A DNA stretch of 64,000 nt from Clostridia bacterium. GTDB lineage: Bacteria; Bacillota; Clostridia; Oscillospirales; Acutalibacteraceae. Numbering within the stretch: position 1 is the stretch's first letter; each line of letters begins with the position of its first letter. Made by a program: the position numbers and the translations under genes. Of the stretch, positions 1 through 9,177 are shown piece by piece. The stretch is taken from NCBI GenBank assembly GCA_017935325.1, contig JAGBHV010000073.1:44371-108370 (forward strand), given 5' to 3'. The notes under the pieces were generated by a model. It saw nothing but the letters and a program-made list of their open reading frames with translations. It was not told where the DNA came from and ran no database searches.

Positions 1-163
1 TGGAAATGCTACCCTTGCCGTTTGTGCCTGCAACGTGAACAATCCGCAGATTTTTCTGCGGATTGCCGAGTTTTTCAAGCAATGCAAGGATACGTTCAAG
101 TCCCGGCTTTGAGCCGAATTTCAGAAATGAATGGATATATTCCAAAGCATTGTCATAAGTCAT
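1..163 (-). CDS. folC: Folylpolyglutamate/dihydrofolate synthase, N-terminal fragment
   Basis: Only the first 54 codons lie in the window; the gene continues past the left edge. The translation starts MTYDNALEYIHSFLKFG and reaches VHVAGTNGKGS, the ATP-binding P-loop signature of FolC/MurC-type ligases, at about residues 43-53. FolC adds glutamate to folates in the cytoplasm, and many bacterial forms also make dihydrofolate from dihydropteroate. The ATG at 163 has a GGAG 8 nt upstream and begins 2 nt after the valS stop codon, so the two genes are probably one transcript. A valS-folC order is common in Firmicutes. Whether the protein is bifunctional cannot be judged from this fragment. Confidence 0.9.
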   Translation of the reverse strand, partial: MTYDNALEYIHSFLKFGSKPGLERILALLEKLGNPQKNLRIVHVAGTNGKGSIS

Positions 164-165
164 AA

Positions 166-2787
166 TTATACTCCGAGTGAAGCGATACTTTCATCAAGCA
201 TCTTTATTTTTTCTGTAAGCTTTGCTGCAGCTTCACGCTGACCTGCAACAACTTTTTCAGGTGCTTTTGCAACGAAACCGGGATTGTTAAGCTTGTTCAT
301 AACAAAATCAAGGTCTTTCTGTGCTGCTGCACGTTCTTTTTCAAGTCTTGCTTTTTCAGCCTTGAAGTCTACAAGCTCATCCATAGGAATGAACATCTTT
401 GCGTCTGCAGTGATAATAGAAACTGCACCCTGTAAATCAAAGTTTTTGCCAAGTGTTACATTAGAAGCACTTGCAAGTCTCTGCATAAATACACCTGCTT
501 TTGAGAATGTATCTTCAAAATCGCTTTCAATGTAAATGTGTGCTTTCTTTGAAGGCGGAACATTCATTTCTGCTCTGCGGTTACGCACTGCACGGACTGC
601 ATCCATAATTCTGCCCATTTCAGTTTCTTCTGTTTTAAACACAAGTTCTTCCTTGAATGTGGGATATTCACAAACCATAATTGCTTCGCCGTCGTGGGGA
701 AGTGTCTGCCAGATTTCTTCTGTAATGAACGGCATAAAGGGATGGAGAAGTTTGAGGATGTCTGTAAATACATAAACAAGAACTGCTCTTGCTGTTTTTG
801 CACCTTCGCCGCCTGCCTGAAGACGGATTTTTGCAATTTCAATATACCAGTCACAGAATACGTCCCAGATGAAATCGTAAAGCTTCTGAACAGCCATACC
901 AAGCTCGAAGTTTTCAAGGTTGTTTGTAACGTCTTTACATACACCGTTGAGGATGCTGAGAATCCATTTATCTTCAAGAGCAAGGTTCTCGGGAATGTGA
1001 GCAGCAGGTTCATTTTCATCAAGGTTCATGAGAATAAATCTTGCAGCATTCCAGATTTTATTTGCAAAGTTACGGCTTGCTTCAACTTTATCGTCAGAGA
1101 AACGCATATCGTTTCCGGGGCTGTTACCTGTTGCAAGAGTAAATCTCAGTGCGTCAGCACCATATTTATCAATAATTTCAAGGGGATCGATACCGTTACC
1201 GAGAGATTTTGACATTTTTCTGCCCTGAGCGTCACGAACAAGGCCGTGGATAAGAACATCGCTGAAGGGTTTTTCGCCCATATATTCAAGACCTGAGAAA
1301 ATCATTCTTGAAACCCAGAATGTAATGATATCGTAACCTGTTACGAGAGTGCTTGTGGGATAGTAACGTTTAAGGTCTGTTGTTTCATCAGGCCAGCCAA
1401 GTGTTGAAAACGGCCACAAAGCTGATGAGAACCATGTATCGAGTGTATCGGGGTCCTGATAAACTTTACCGCCACATTTGGGACAAGCATCGGGAGCTTC
1501 TTTTGCAACTGTGATTTCACCGCAGTCTTCGCAATAATATGCAGGGATTCTGTGACCCCACCAGAGCTGACGTGAAATACACCAGTCGCGGATATTTCTC
1601 ATCCAATGGAAATAGTTTTTGTTGAATCTTTCGGGAATGAATCTTACATCACCGTTTTCAACTGCTTCAATAGCAGGTTTTGCAAGGGGTTCCATTTTAA
1701 CAAACCACTGCAAAGAAACTCTGGGTTCAACAGTTGTTCCGCAACGGTAGCAAGTACCAACGTTATGGCTATAATCTTCAATACGTACAAGTGCGCCTTC
1801 TTCTTCAAGGTCTTTGACAATAGCTTTACGAGCCTCAAAGCGGTCCATACCTGCGTATTTCGGATAATCTTCCGTGATTTTTGCGTCATCAGTCATTACA
1901 TTGATAACGGGAAGGTCGTGACGTTTGCCGACTTCAAAGTCGTTGGGGTCGTGTGCAGGAGTGATTTTAACAACGCCTGTACCGAAATCCATCTCAACAT
2001 ATTCGTCAGCAACAACGGGAATTTCACGATGAACGATAGGAAGAATAAGAGTTTTACCGATAATATCCTTGTATCTTTCATCATTGGGGTTAACTGCAAC
2101 TGCAGTATCACCGAGAAGTGTTTCAGGACGTGTTGTTGCAAGTTCAACGTAACCTGAACCGTCTTTAAGCGGATAGCGAAGATGCCAGAAATGACCTGCC
2201 TGATCTTCATATTCAACTTCTGCATCAGAAATTGAAGTAAGGCAATGGGGGCACCAGTTGATTATTCTTTCGCCTCTGTAAATTAGACCTTTTTCGTAAA
2301 GTCTGCAGAAAACTTCAAGAACAGCCTTTGAACAGCCTTCGTCAAGTGTGAAGCGTTCTCTGTCCCAGTCGCAGGAAGAACCGAGCTTTTTAAGCTGTTC
2401 GATGATTCTTCCGCCGTAAGTTTCTTTCCAGTCCCATGCACGTTTGAGAAAGCCTTCTCTGCCGATATCGTCTTTTGAGATGCCTTCTTTTCTCATTGCT
2501 TCAACGATTTTTGCTTCTGTAGCGATTGATGCGTGGTCTGTGCCGGGAAGCCACAATGTATCGTAACCCTGCATTCTTCTGAAACGGATAAGAATATCCT
2601 GCAGAGTATTGTCAAGTGCATGTCCCATATGAAGCTGACCTGTAATGTTGGGTGGCGGAATTACAATTGTGTACGGATTTTTACTTTCATCGGGTTCAGC
2701 GTGAAAATATTTGCCGTCGAGCCAAAATTTGTAGATTCTGTCTTCAACATTTTTCGGGTCGTATTGTTTAGCAAGTTCTTTTGCCAT
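166..2787 (-). CDS. valS: Valine--tRNA ligase
   Basis: This class I aminoacyl-tRNA synthetase of 873 residues charges tRNA-Val in the cytoplasm. The HIGH-type motif is [13 protein letters not shown] (about residues 44-56) and the KMSKS loop is [11 protein letters not shown] (near 524). Cys pairs (NWCPHC near 178, CYRCG near 350, YYCEDCG and CPKCG near 420) fit the zinc-binding inserts of the family. The last 60 residues form the charged coiled-coil tRNA arm. An open reading frame continues 22 codons further upstream, but ATG 2787 is preferred because it follows AGGGATGATATT and gives the family-typical [11 protein letters not shown] start. It is transcribed divergently from alr and ends 2 nt before folC. 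No T-box leader is present in the short upstream region. Confidence 0.97.
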   Translation of the reverse strand: MAKELAKQYDPKNVEDRIYKFWLDGKYFHAEPDESKNPYTIVIPPPNITGQLHMGHALDNTLQDILIRFRRMQGYDTLWLPGTDHASIATEAKIVEAMRKEGISKDDIGREGFLKRAWDWKETYGGRIIEQLKKLGSSCDWDRERFTLDEGCSKAVLEVFCRLYEKGLIYRGERIINWCPHCLTSISDAEVEYEDQAGHFWHLRYPLKDGSGYVELATTRPETLLGDTAVAVNPNDERYKDIIGKTLILPIVHREIPVVADEYVEMDFGTGVVKITPAHDPNDFEVGKRHDLPVINVMTDDAKITEDYPKYAGMDRFEARKAIVKDLEEEGALVRIEDYSHNVGTCYRCGTTVEPRVSLQWFVKMEPLAKPAIEAVENGDVRFIPERFNKNYFHWMRNIRDWCISRQLWWGHRIPAYYCEDCGEITVAKEAPDACPKCGGKVYQDPDTLDTWFSSALWPFSTLGWPDETTDLKRYYPTSTLVTGYDIITFWVSRMIFSGLEYMGEKPFSDVLIHGLVRDAQGRKMSKSLGNGIDPLEIIDKYGADALRFTLATGNSPGNDMRFSDDKVEASRNFANKIWNAARFILMNLDENEPAAHIPENLALEDKWILSILNGVCKDVTNNLENFELGMAVQKLYDFIWDVFCDWYIEIAKIRLQAGGEGAKTARAVLVYVFTDILKLLHPFMPFITEEIWQTLPHDGEAIMVCEYPTFKEELVFKTEETEMGRIMDAVRAVRNRRAEMNVPPSKKAHIYIESDFEDTFSKAGVFMQRLASASNVTLGKNFDLQGAVSIITADAKMFIPMDELVDFKAEKARLEKERAAAQKDLDFVMNKLNNPGFVAKAPEKVVAGQREAAAKLTEKIKMLDESIASLGV

Positions 2788-2824
2788 AATATCATCCCTT
2801 TTCAAAATAATCATATACTCTGTT

Positions 2825-2853
2825 ATTATCACATTTTTAATGTGTTTTGTCAA
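2825..2853 (-). promoter_or_regulatory. valS promoter
   Basis: On the minus strand, TTGACA (2853-2848), a 17-bp spacer and GATAAT (2830-2825) form a near-consensus vegetative promoter about 38 bp before the valS start codon. It lies back-to-back with the alr promoter, with 16 bp between the two -35 boxes. The leader is too short to hold a T-box. Confidence 0.65.
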
Positions 2854-2869
2854 TATTTTTTCGTAATTA

Positions 2870-2898
2870 TTGACACCAAAAAGATATAGTTATATAAT
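2870..2898 (+). promoter_or_regulatory. alr promoter
   Basis: TTGACA (2870-2875), a 17-bp spacer and TATAAT (2893-2898) match the sigma-70/SigA consensus exactly. The ATG of alr follows 35 bp downstream. Confidence 0.8.
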
Positions 2899-2933
2899 AT
2901 ATAGGATAAAATTCAGTTAAAAGAGTTGTTTTT

Positions 2934-4094
2934 ATGTTACCTAAACGAATTTACGCAGAGATTAATCTTGATGCAATCTGCAGAAATGTGAATGAAACTA
3001 AAAAGAAAGTCGGCAAAAACGTTGATGTGCTTGCAATCATCAAGGCTGATGCTTACGGCCATGGTGCTTTGCGTATTGCACGTGCTTTATCTGAAATTGA
3101 CATTAACAATTTCGGCGTTGCAACTGCTGAAGAAGCAATCCAGCTTCGCAAACACGGCATTGACGGAAACATTCTTCTGCTTGATTATGCATTTGAAGAA
3201 AGTTATACAGAGCTTATCGAAAACAATATCACAAGTACTGTTTTTGAATATAATCATGCAAAAAAACTTAATGATATTGCAGGTATTCTCGGCAAAAAGG
3301 CTGATATTCACATCAAGCTTGATACAGGTATGGGCAGAATCGGTTTTATTCCCTCTGACGAAAGTTTCCTGCTCATCAAAAAAATTTATGAGCTTGAAAA
3401 CGTAACTGTCAGCGGTATTTATACGCATTTTGCCTGTGCTGATATGACAGATAAAACAATGACTTACCGTCAGATTGAACTGTTTGACAATTTCTGCGAA
3501 AAGCTTGAAAACGGCGGTATAAACATTCCTGTAAAACATCTTTGCAACTCTGCAGGTATAATGGAGTTTTCTTCCGCATATGCAAATATGGTAAGAAACG
3601 GAATTATCACTTACGGGCTTTATCCATCCGATGAAGTTAACAAAAATGAAATTGCCCTTTCCCCTGCTATGAGCATTAAAAGCCACGTTGTGTATGTTAA
3701 AGAAGTTGATGAAAACTTCACAGTCAGCTATGGTGCAACATATGTAACTGACGGAAGAACAAAAATTGCAACTATTCCCATCGGCTACGCTGACGGATAT
3801 CCGAGAAGCCTTTCAAACAAAGGCCGCGTGCTTATAAACGGCAAATCTGCACCTATCATCGGCAGAGTATGCATGGACCAGATGATGGTTGACGTAACAG
3901 AAATTGACGATGTAAAACAAGGCGATGTTGTTACAATAGTAGGCACCGACGGCAACGAAACAATCACGGTTGAAGAACTTTCTGCTATGTCAGGCTCATT
4001 CAACTATGAGTTTGTTTGCAACGTAAACAAACGCGTGCCTCGTGTTTATATCAAAAACGGCAAGGTAAGCGAAATTGTTGATTTGATAAAATAA
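2934..4094 (+). CDS. alr: Alanine racemase
   Basis: This 386-residue fold-type III PLP enzyme interconverts L- and D-alanine and so supplies D-Ala for peptidoglycan. The PLP lysine is K37 in VLAIIKADAYGHG, and the second catalytic residue is the Tyr in IPIGYADGYPRS (near 284). GRVCMDQMMVDV is the conserved motif of the C-terminal beta domain. Length is normal for the family. It has its own consensus promoter and a terminator hairpin at 4127-4177, so it is probably monocistronic. The ribosome binding site (AAGAG, about 9 nt upstream) is weak compared with most genes here. Confidence 0.96.
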   Translation: MLPKRIYAEINLDAICRNVNETKKKVGKNVDVLAIIKADAYGHGALRIARALSEIDINNFGVATAEEAIQLRKHGIDGNILLLDYAFEESYTELIENNITSTVFEYNHAKKLNDIAGILGKKADIHIKLDTGMGRIGFIPSDESFLLIKKIYELENVTVSGIYTHFACADMTDKTMTYRQIELFDNFCEKLENGGINIPVKHLCNSAGIMEFSSAYANMVRNGIITYGLYPSDEVNKNEIALSPAMSIKSHVVYVKEVDENFTVSYGATYVTDGRTKIATIPIGYADGYPRSLSNKGRVLINGKSAPIIGRVCMDQMMVDVTEIDDVKQGDVVTIVGTDGNETITVEELSAMSGSFNYEFVCNVNKRVPRVYIKNGKVSEIVDLIK

Positions 4095-4126
4095 ATCACA
4101 CCTTTAAACAGAATATAATATAATTG

Positions 4127-4177
4127 AAATCCTCTCAGATTCTTCGCTGACGCTCAAGAATGACGAGAGGATTTTTT
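4127..4177 (+). terminator. alr terminator built on a dispersed repeat
   Basis: AAATCCTCTC (4127-4136) pairs with GAGAGGATTT (4165-4174), followed by a T-run. The loop contains an inner inverted repeat, AGATTCTT with AAGAAT. The inner sequence resembles the arms of the 27.7-kb repeat (GAGATTCTTCGCATTCGCTC), so the terminator seems to be made from a repeat copy. Confidence 0.6.
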
Positions 4178-4403
4178 ATGTGCTAATCTGATAGGTTCGG
4201 CGTAGGGTTCGGCGATTTCCGACGAACCGTAATAAATTACATCAAATCTGCGTAACGTCACAAAGTGCCGTTCCCTACGGTGTGCATTGGCTTTACATGA
4301 ATCTATGTAACAATCCCTCAGTCATTTTTCACAAAAAATGACAGCTCCCTTTACACAAGGGAGCCGCCAAACGGGGATATTTATTAATAAATTCTACTGA
4401 TTA
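4178..4403. repeat. Intergenic palindromic repeat patch
   Basis: No gene is visible here. Three inverted repeats are. CGTAGGGTTCGGCG with CCGACGAACC (4201-4228) has the CGTAGGG end typical of the modules at 27.8, 28.9 and 43.4 kb. GTCATTTTT with AAAAATGAC lies at 4321-4342. GCTCCCTT with AAGGGAGC lies at 4344-4364. Read on the minus strand, the last two could end transcription of the NlpC/P60 gene. A relative of the last pair occurs at 43.70-43.72 kb. Confidence 0.6.
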
Positions 4404-6347
4404 TCAGATGTACCATATCCAACCGAAGAATACGATTATTATAATCCATTCCCACCAAGCATAGCCTGTATTTACAGGTTCTTCTGTACCCCACACCGCA
4501 TAGAGAGTAGCATCTCCTGATGCATTAACTGTTTCGTTGGGTGCAAAATCTGCTTTGGTTGCATTCGGATCTTCCGACCAACCGAAGAAATAATAACCGT
4601 CTCTTGTCGGTGTTCCGGAATCCAAATTAACTGTTCCTGTTTTTTCCCATACTGCATAAAGAGTAACATCAGACGTGGGTTTATATGATGAACCGCAGGT
4701 ATATGTGGCAGTTGTTGCTGTACTGCTCAATGACCAACCTAAACAATTGACACTTACATTGGTGGCTGACGGTGCGTTTGAACCACCATTAGCATTATAT
4801 GTAATTTTAAAGTTTTTAAATGGTGTTGTGAGAGCAACTGTTTTGCCTTCTTCCACATATTCATAGGGAATAATTGATGAGCCACCATTAGCATTGTATG
4901 TTACTTTAAAATTCTTTTTGTTTGCTGTCCACTGTGCATAAAGTGTAACATTAGCATCTGCACTATAAGTACCACCGGGATAATAGTTTGTTCCTGTTCC
5001 GTTAGCTTTTGTATTCCAGCATTTGAACGTATAACCTGAACGTATTGGTTTTGTTGAACTGAGCGTTATACTCTGTCCTGTTAATTTTATCTGACCTGAC
5101 GGAGCACCACTACCACCGTTGGCATTATATGTTATAGTATTGCAGTTTACTGTAAAGGTTACATTATTACTTGATTTTGTTTGATAATAATTGACCGCAT
5201 CAAGCACAGCAATATATTTGCCGGGAGATGAAAATGTCAAAACGGAAGCAGCTTTCACATTTGAACGACTATAGTAAAGATTACTACTACTGATTGAATC
5301 TTTATATACTCTGAGATTATATTGATTTTCTCCATAAACCTCTGTCCAGTTAAAAGAGATTTTTCCTGGCTGTATTTCATCTATAAACAAAAAAGGAGAA
5401 CTTAACTGTGATTCTGAACCTGTGTATATTGCCCAAATCTGATTACTTGAATTTTTTCTTTGCCAGGTTATAACATTTGTTCCATCAACCGTGTCGCCAT
5501 TATACATATCAAGAACAAGATTTTTTTCAGGATAATGTTTTGAAGCTATTACATATCCGCCATTTTGCTCATATATATTCCACTTTTGATAGTTTCCGCC
5601 CCAATACTGTGATGCTACTGCAACTTGATTACCCTGTGTTGTATCTCCATTATACATTTCAAGAGCCTTACCGTTTGCTGCTGAAGAAATAACGTAACTA
5701 CCATCACTTTGTCTCTGAAAACGCCAATATTGATTCGCCTTACCCGACTCTTTTCTTATACGAACAAAACCATCATCGTCACAAGAAATAGTTTTCCAAT
5801 TATCTTTATTCAAAATAACTCCATAAAAATCATCACCTAGGTTTGCAGGTGTCGAATTTGAAGAAGTATCCTCACTACCATAAATTCTAATCACTTTATA
5901 AGGCTGTGGGTTCCAATTTTCATCGCAAAAGGAATTTACTTTAATATAACATACACCAGCACTATAATTTAAAGCATTGATACAATAACCATCGCCTGTG
6001 TAAATACCCATGTGTCCAGGCCAAGAAATAACATCTCCTGGTTTTGCATTTGCAGTTGTATTTTCGCCGATAAGAGTTCCATAACTTGATGGACTATCCC
6101 AAAAATACGAAGATCCATGAGGCAAATAAATCCCGAAATTTGCAAATACATATTTCACCAAACCACTGCAATCGAAAGTATTTGGACCTGCGGCACCATA
6201 AACATAACTACATCCTTCAAATTGACTTGCATAACTTACAATTTCACTTCCCGAAACTGCACTTACAGTTAAACTAACAGAAAATACTGATATTAACATT
6301 GTTAATGCCAAAATAATAGCGAACATTTTTTTAATATTTTTCTTCAT
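4404..6347 (-). CDS. Secreted NlpC/P60 peptidase with ricin-type lectin and InlB-type repeats
   Basis: This is a 647-residue exported protein. A signal peptide (about 1-30, ending SLTVSA) is followed by an NlpC/P60 domain (about 33-155) with catalytic Cys60 in TFDCSG and His112 in PGHMGIY. These enzymes cut D-Glu/meso-DAP bonds in wall peptides. Residues of about 165-310 form a ricin B-like beta-trefoil with QYW, QKW and QIW motifs and two MYNGDT repeats. After an FN3-like stretch come three or four Listeria-Bacteroides (InlB B) repeats with YNANGG and LYA(Q/V)W motifs. The protein ends in a hydrophobic tail, WWEWIIIIVFFGWIWYI, with no cationic residue after it. Start 6347 is chosen for AAGGAGGAG 5 nt upstream. 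The divergent XRE regulator probably represses it through three operator copies. A role in wall remodelling or carbohydrate-bound defence is inferred. Confidence 0.9.
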   Translation of the reverse strand: MKKNIKKMFAIILALTMLISVFSVSLTVSAVSGSEIVSYASQFEGCSYVYGAAGPNTFDCSGLVKYVFANFGIYLPHGSSYFWDSPSSYGTLIGENTTANAKPGDVISWPGHMGIYTGDGYCINALNYSAGVCYIKVNSFCDENWNPQPYKVIRIYGSEDTSSNSTPANLGDDFYGVILNKDNWKTISCDDDGFVRIRKESGKANQYWRFQRQSDGSYVISSAANGKALEMYNGDTTQGNQVAVASQYWGGNYQKWNIYEQNGGYVIASKHYPEKNLVLDMYNGDTVDGTNVITWQRKNSSNQIWAIYTGSESQLSSPFLFIDEIQPGKISFNWTEVYGENQYNLRVYKDSISSSNLYYSRSNVKAASVLTFSSPGKYIAVLDAVNYYQTKSSNNVTFTVNCNTITYNANGGSGAPSGQIKLTGQSITLSSTKPIRSGYTFKCWNTKANGTGTNYYPGGTYSADANVTLYAQWTANKKNFKVTYNANGGSSIIPYEYVEEGKTVALTTPFKNFKITYNANGGSNAPSATNVSVNCLGWSLSSTATTATYTCGSSYKPTSDVTLYAVWEKTGTVNLDSGTPTRDGYYFFGWSEDPNATKADFAPNETVNASGDATLYAVWGTEEPVNTGYAWWEWIIIIVFFGWIWYI

Positions 6348-6371
6348 TTTTACTCCTCCTTGAGAAATTCT

Positions 6372-6446
6372 ATGAAACATTTTGTTTTACGAAAGAATTA
6401 TATCAAACAAATTGTTTCATGTCAAGGTGCAATGAAACAATTTGTT
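6372..6446. promoter_or_regulatory. Three-copy operator of the divergent XRE regulator
   Basis: The 15-mer ATGAAACAATTTGTT occurs at 6432-6446. Its exact inverse complement lies at 6406-6420, and a one-mismatch copy, ATGAAACATTTTGTT, lies at 6372-6386. Each copy is itself near-palindromic (AAACAA/TTGTTT). The middle copy fills the -10/-35 spacer of the promoter of the NlpC/P60 gene and the third lies just after its expected start point. The adjacent 69-residue XRE protein is the obvious ligand, by inference. Confidence 0.75.
6397..6425 (-). promoter_or_regulatory. Promoter of the NlpC/P60 surface protein gene
   Basis: On the minus strand, TTGACA (6425-6420), a 17-bp spacer and TATAAT (6402-6397) match the consensus exactly. 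A perfect promoter whose spacer is covered by an operator copy suggests strong expression held down by a repressor. Confidence 0.8.
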
Positions 6447-6497
6447 GTATGATAAAGTAGCATGAAATACACATAATTTAATCGGGAGGGGTTATAA

Positions 6498-6707
6498 ATG
6501 GATTACATGAAGCGGCTTTATGATTTACGCGTTGACCATGATTTAAGGCAAGAAGATGTTGCCAGGATTCTGAAAATCACCTCCCAGGCTTACGGAATGT
6601 ATGAAAACGGAAAAAGAAGCTTACCAATTGAATATTTAATTACCCTTGCAAAATATTATGAAGTTTCTTCAGATTATATTTTAGGTCTTTCGGACACACA
6701 GAAATAA
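6498..6707 (+). CDS. Small XRE-family DNA-binding regulator
   Basis: This 69-residue protein is essentially a single Cro/C1-type helix-turn-helix. The recognition part runs RQEDVARILKITSQAYGMYE, followed by NGKRSLPIEYLITLAKYYEVSSDYILGL, the typical XRE C-terminal pattern. There is no effector or dimerisation extension. The ATG at 6498 follows GGGAGGGG. It is divergent from the NlpC/P60 gene. The region between them holds three copies of one operator, two of which flank the path to its own start, so it may also control itself. It ends 1 nt before a shared bidirectional terminator. Confidence 0.9.
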   Translation: MDYMKRLYDLRVDHDLRQEDVARILKITSQAYGMYENGKRSLPIEYLITLAKYYEVSSDYILGLSDTQK

Positions 6708-6737
6708 CCCGCCGATTTGATTTCGGCGGGTTTATTT
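6708..6737. terminator. Bidirectional terminator between converging genes
   Basis: CCCGCCGA (6708-6715) pairs with TCGGCGGG (6723-6730), followed by TTTATTTTT. The hairpin lies between the XRE stop codon and the 3' end of the BspA-like gene on the other strand, and can serve both. Confidence 0.85.
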
Positions 6738-6741
6738 TTCA

Positions 6742-9069
6742 CTATGCTAACTGATACCTTGCCTGGCTTCCCGTAAGAGTGGGGTCTGTCTGCAAAATAT
6801 ATTTCATAGTGTCATATGTGAAATAGAACTGAATAAGTGTATTTCCGTCATAATAACCTTTTTTCGCTCCGTCAATCAGGAAGCTGATTGTTTCTGTTTT
6901 GCCGGGTGCAATATCCTTATACTCGATTTTTCTTGAATTTGAATCAATAAGAGATATAGTTCCGTTACAATCAGGCTTATTCGCTCCGTTGTAGATATAT
7001 GCGCCGTCTTTCAGAACACGAAGCGGGCATACGCCTTTATTCTCAACAGTAACTGAAACTTTTTGTGCATTTTCCACCTTATCGTTGCTTACTGTTACAC
7101 GTATACTCGGAGTGAAGTATATCATAATATCATCTGTATTGGAATAAGAACCGCCTACTGTAAAACCGTTGTTTTCATATATGGGACGTACTCTCCAATG
7201 ATAATACTTACCGTTTGTAACATCCATTCTGTAGCTTGTAATTCTGCTGCTTAATACTGCTGCACGTGTCCATTGTCCGTTACCGCCGACTTTGTAATAC
7301 AGAAGATAGCCTGTTGCTCCCGAAACAGGAGTCCATGACACTTCGTTTACAAATCCGCTGCCGTACTGTCTTACGGTAAGTTCAGGTTTACTGAAAGTAT
7401 AAGTTGTTAAAACCTTAGAAGATTCACCTATGTAATCTTTGCCTGCAACAGTTTTATATGCACAGACTTTGTATTTATTCTTTCCCGTTTTATTGTCGGT
7501 ATAAGTAACGCTTGATTCGCCTTTCAATGTGGCAATTTTCGTCCAATTACTCTTTGAAGTATTGTAACGGTATACACAATAACCTGATGCACCTGAAACC
7601 TTGCCCCATGTTATTGTTACTTTTTTGGGCGTTACAAATATTTTTGTATCAATTACCGGTGACGGAACACTTGCCTTTTTTTCTTTTACGGGAGAAGCTT
7701 CACTTTGTACTCTGTCAACAGTAATAACTTTGTAGTAATACTTTTTGTTGAATTCAACATTTTTATCTGTAAACGAATTTGTTTTTACTTTTGCCACTTC
7801 TGTGAAACCGCTGTCAGATTTTACTGAACGATACACAAGATAATGCTTTGCACCCTCATTTGCAGTCCAGGTAACAGTAATTTCATTGTTTGCTGACATA
7901 TATGCAGATTCAATCTCAGGAGTTGCTAAATAATTCACTTTTACGGCAAGACCTTTTTTGTTGAAGAAAGACTTGACTGTTGTTCTGTAAACTTTTGCTG
8001 ATGCTTCAACAGTATAAGTGTATCTTTTTCCTTTTTTTGCAGTTTTGTCCGTAAAGCTTGTATCATCAGTTGTTGCAATTTTTATCCATTTGCCAAAAAA
8101 TGTTTTGCGGTAAACGTTATATTCCTCAGCACCTTTTACTGCTTCCCATTTAACAGTAACACCTTTTTCAGATGATGTTGCTGATTTCAGTACGGGAGCT
8201 TTAAGATACATTGCATCAACGCCTGCAATATTACTTTCACCGTCTTCATACTTGTTGTAAGCGTTGACTGTGTAGATATATTCACGTGCTTCGGATACAT
8301 CTGAATCAACAAATCTTGTGCCGCTGACTGTGCCGATATGAGTCCATTCAGTTTCATTTTTTGTTCTTCTGTAAACTTTATATCCGGATGCATTGCTTAT
8401 TTTATTCCATGTAAGAAGAATACCCTCCTGCGTAGACTGAGGAGTGTTAATAACTGTTTCTTCACAGATAATTGATGAGAAGCTGATATTATTGTTCAAT
8501 GCAAATTTTTCTGCTGATGAATTTGCGTATGCGTAAATTGTGGCACCGCTTGCTGTACCCAGGTCAGAATAAACACTGATTTCTGTTTTATTGCCCTCGA
8601 AATAAATATTTTTCAGAGCGGTACATCCGCTGAATGCATAATCATCTATCGATTTGAGCGATTCGGGGAAAGATATAGTCCTCAAAGATATACACATGCT
8701 GAACGCATTTGCTTTGATTTCAGTAACGCCGCCGGAGAAAACTACTGACCTTAACTTTTCGCAACCGCTGAACGCATATGTGTCAATTACAGTAACGCTT
8801 TCAGGAATAACAACCTCGTAAATATCGCTGTTATCAAAGGCTTTTGATGCAATTTTCGTTACCGGCAAGCCGCTGTATGTTGCCTGAATCTTTGCACGGC
8901 CGAAATAGTTATCGTCGCAATCCGACACACAATATGACTGACCGTCAGGGTTAAGTGCATATGAAATTGAGCCGAAAGCCTGAGCCTGAACCAAAGAAAA
9001 CGGCACAGACAAGGCAGTCATTACAACCGCACAAAGCACAGATAAAATTCTTTTGATACTTTTCTTCAC
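6742..9069 (-). CDS. Secreted BspA-like leucine-rich repeat protein with FN3-type modules
   Basis: This is a 775-residue exported protein. The signal peptide ends near VQAQA (about residue 30). Residues of about 70-195 are LRR_5/BspA repeats, for example VTVIDTYAFSGCEKLRSVVF and LKSIDDYAFSGCTALKNIYF. About five fibronectin-III-like modules follow (205-640), each with the pattern W-x(5)-A-x-GY-x-VYR and ending in a YTV-type strand. A different beta-rich domain occupies 650-775. No LPXTG motif or C-terminal membrane anchor is visible. BspA-like proteins usually mediate adhesion; the ligand is unknown. The start is GTG at 9069 with GGAG 9 nt upstream. The 108 bp before it toward the pseudogene show no other gene. 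Confidence 0.9.
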   Translation of the reverse strand: MKKSIKRILSVLCAVVMTALSVPFSLVQAQAFGSISYALNPDGQSYCVSDCDDNYFGRAKIQATYSGLPVTKIASKAFDNSDIYEVVIPESVTVIDTYAFSGCEKLRSVVFSGGVTEIKANAFSMCISLRTISFPESLKSIDDYAFSGCTALKNIYFEGNKTEISVYSDLGTASGATIYAYANSSAEKFALNNNISFSSIICEETVINTPQSTQEGILLTWNKISNASGYKVYRRTKNETEWTHIGTVSGTRFVDSDVSEAREYIYTVNAYNKYEDGESNIAGVDAMYLKAPVLKSATSSEKGVTVKWEAVKGAEEYNVYRKTFFGKWIKIATTDDTSFTDKTAKKGKRYTYTVEASAKVYRTTVKSFFNKKGLAVKVNYLATPEIESAYMSANNEITVTWTANEGAKHYLVYRSVKSDSGFTEVAKVKTNSFTDKNVEFNKKYYYKVITVDRVQSEASPVKEKKASVPSPVIDTKIFVTPKKVTITWGKVSGASGYCVYRYNTSKSNWTKIATLKGESSVTYTDNKTGKNKYKVCAYKTVAGKDYIGESSKVLTTYTFSKPELTVRQYGSGFVNEVSWTPVSGATGYLLYYKVGGNGQWTRAAVLSSRITSYRMDVTNGKYYHWRVRPIYENNGFTVGGSYSNTDDIMIYFTPSIRVTVSNDKVENAQKVSVTVENKGVCPLRVLKDGAYIYNGANKPDCNGTISLIDSNSRKIEYKDIAPGKTETISFLIDGAKKGYYDGNTLIQFYFTYDTMKYILQTDPTLTGSQARYQLA

Positions 9070-9177
9070 CTTTTTTCACTCCATAAAACTTTATTTGCAC
9101 TAAAATAATATCGCACATTCTGAAATTATATCACCATAAAAATCAAAAAGCAATACTAATATTTTAAAAAAGAAATA

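Noticed and set aside
284-2889. Several open frames on the plus strand across valS (for example 694-1212 and 1606-2157).
   Set aside because: They are antisense to a full-length, motif-complete valS, have no ribosome binding sites, and their translations are low-complexity mirror sequences.
2788-2933. A T-box leader before valS.
   Set aside because: The promoter lies about 38 bp from the start codon, leaving no room for the T-box stem structures, and no TGGNACCGCG-like element is present.
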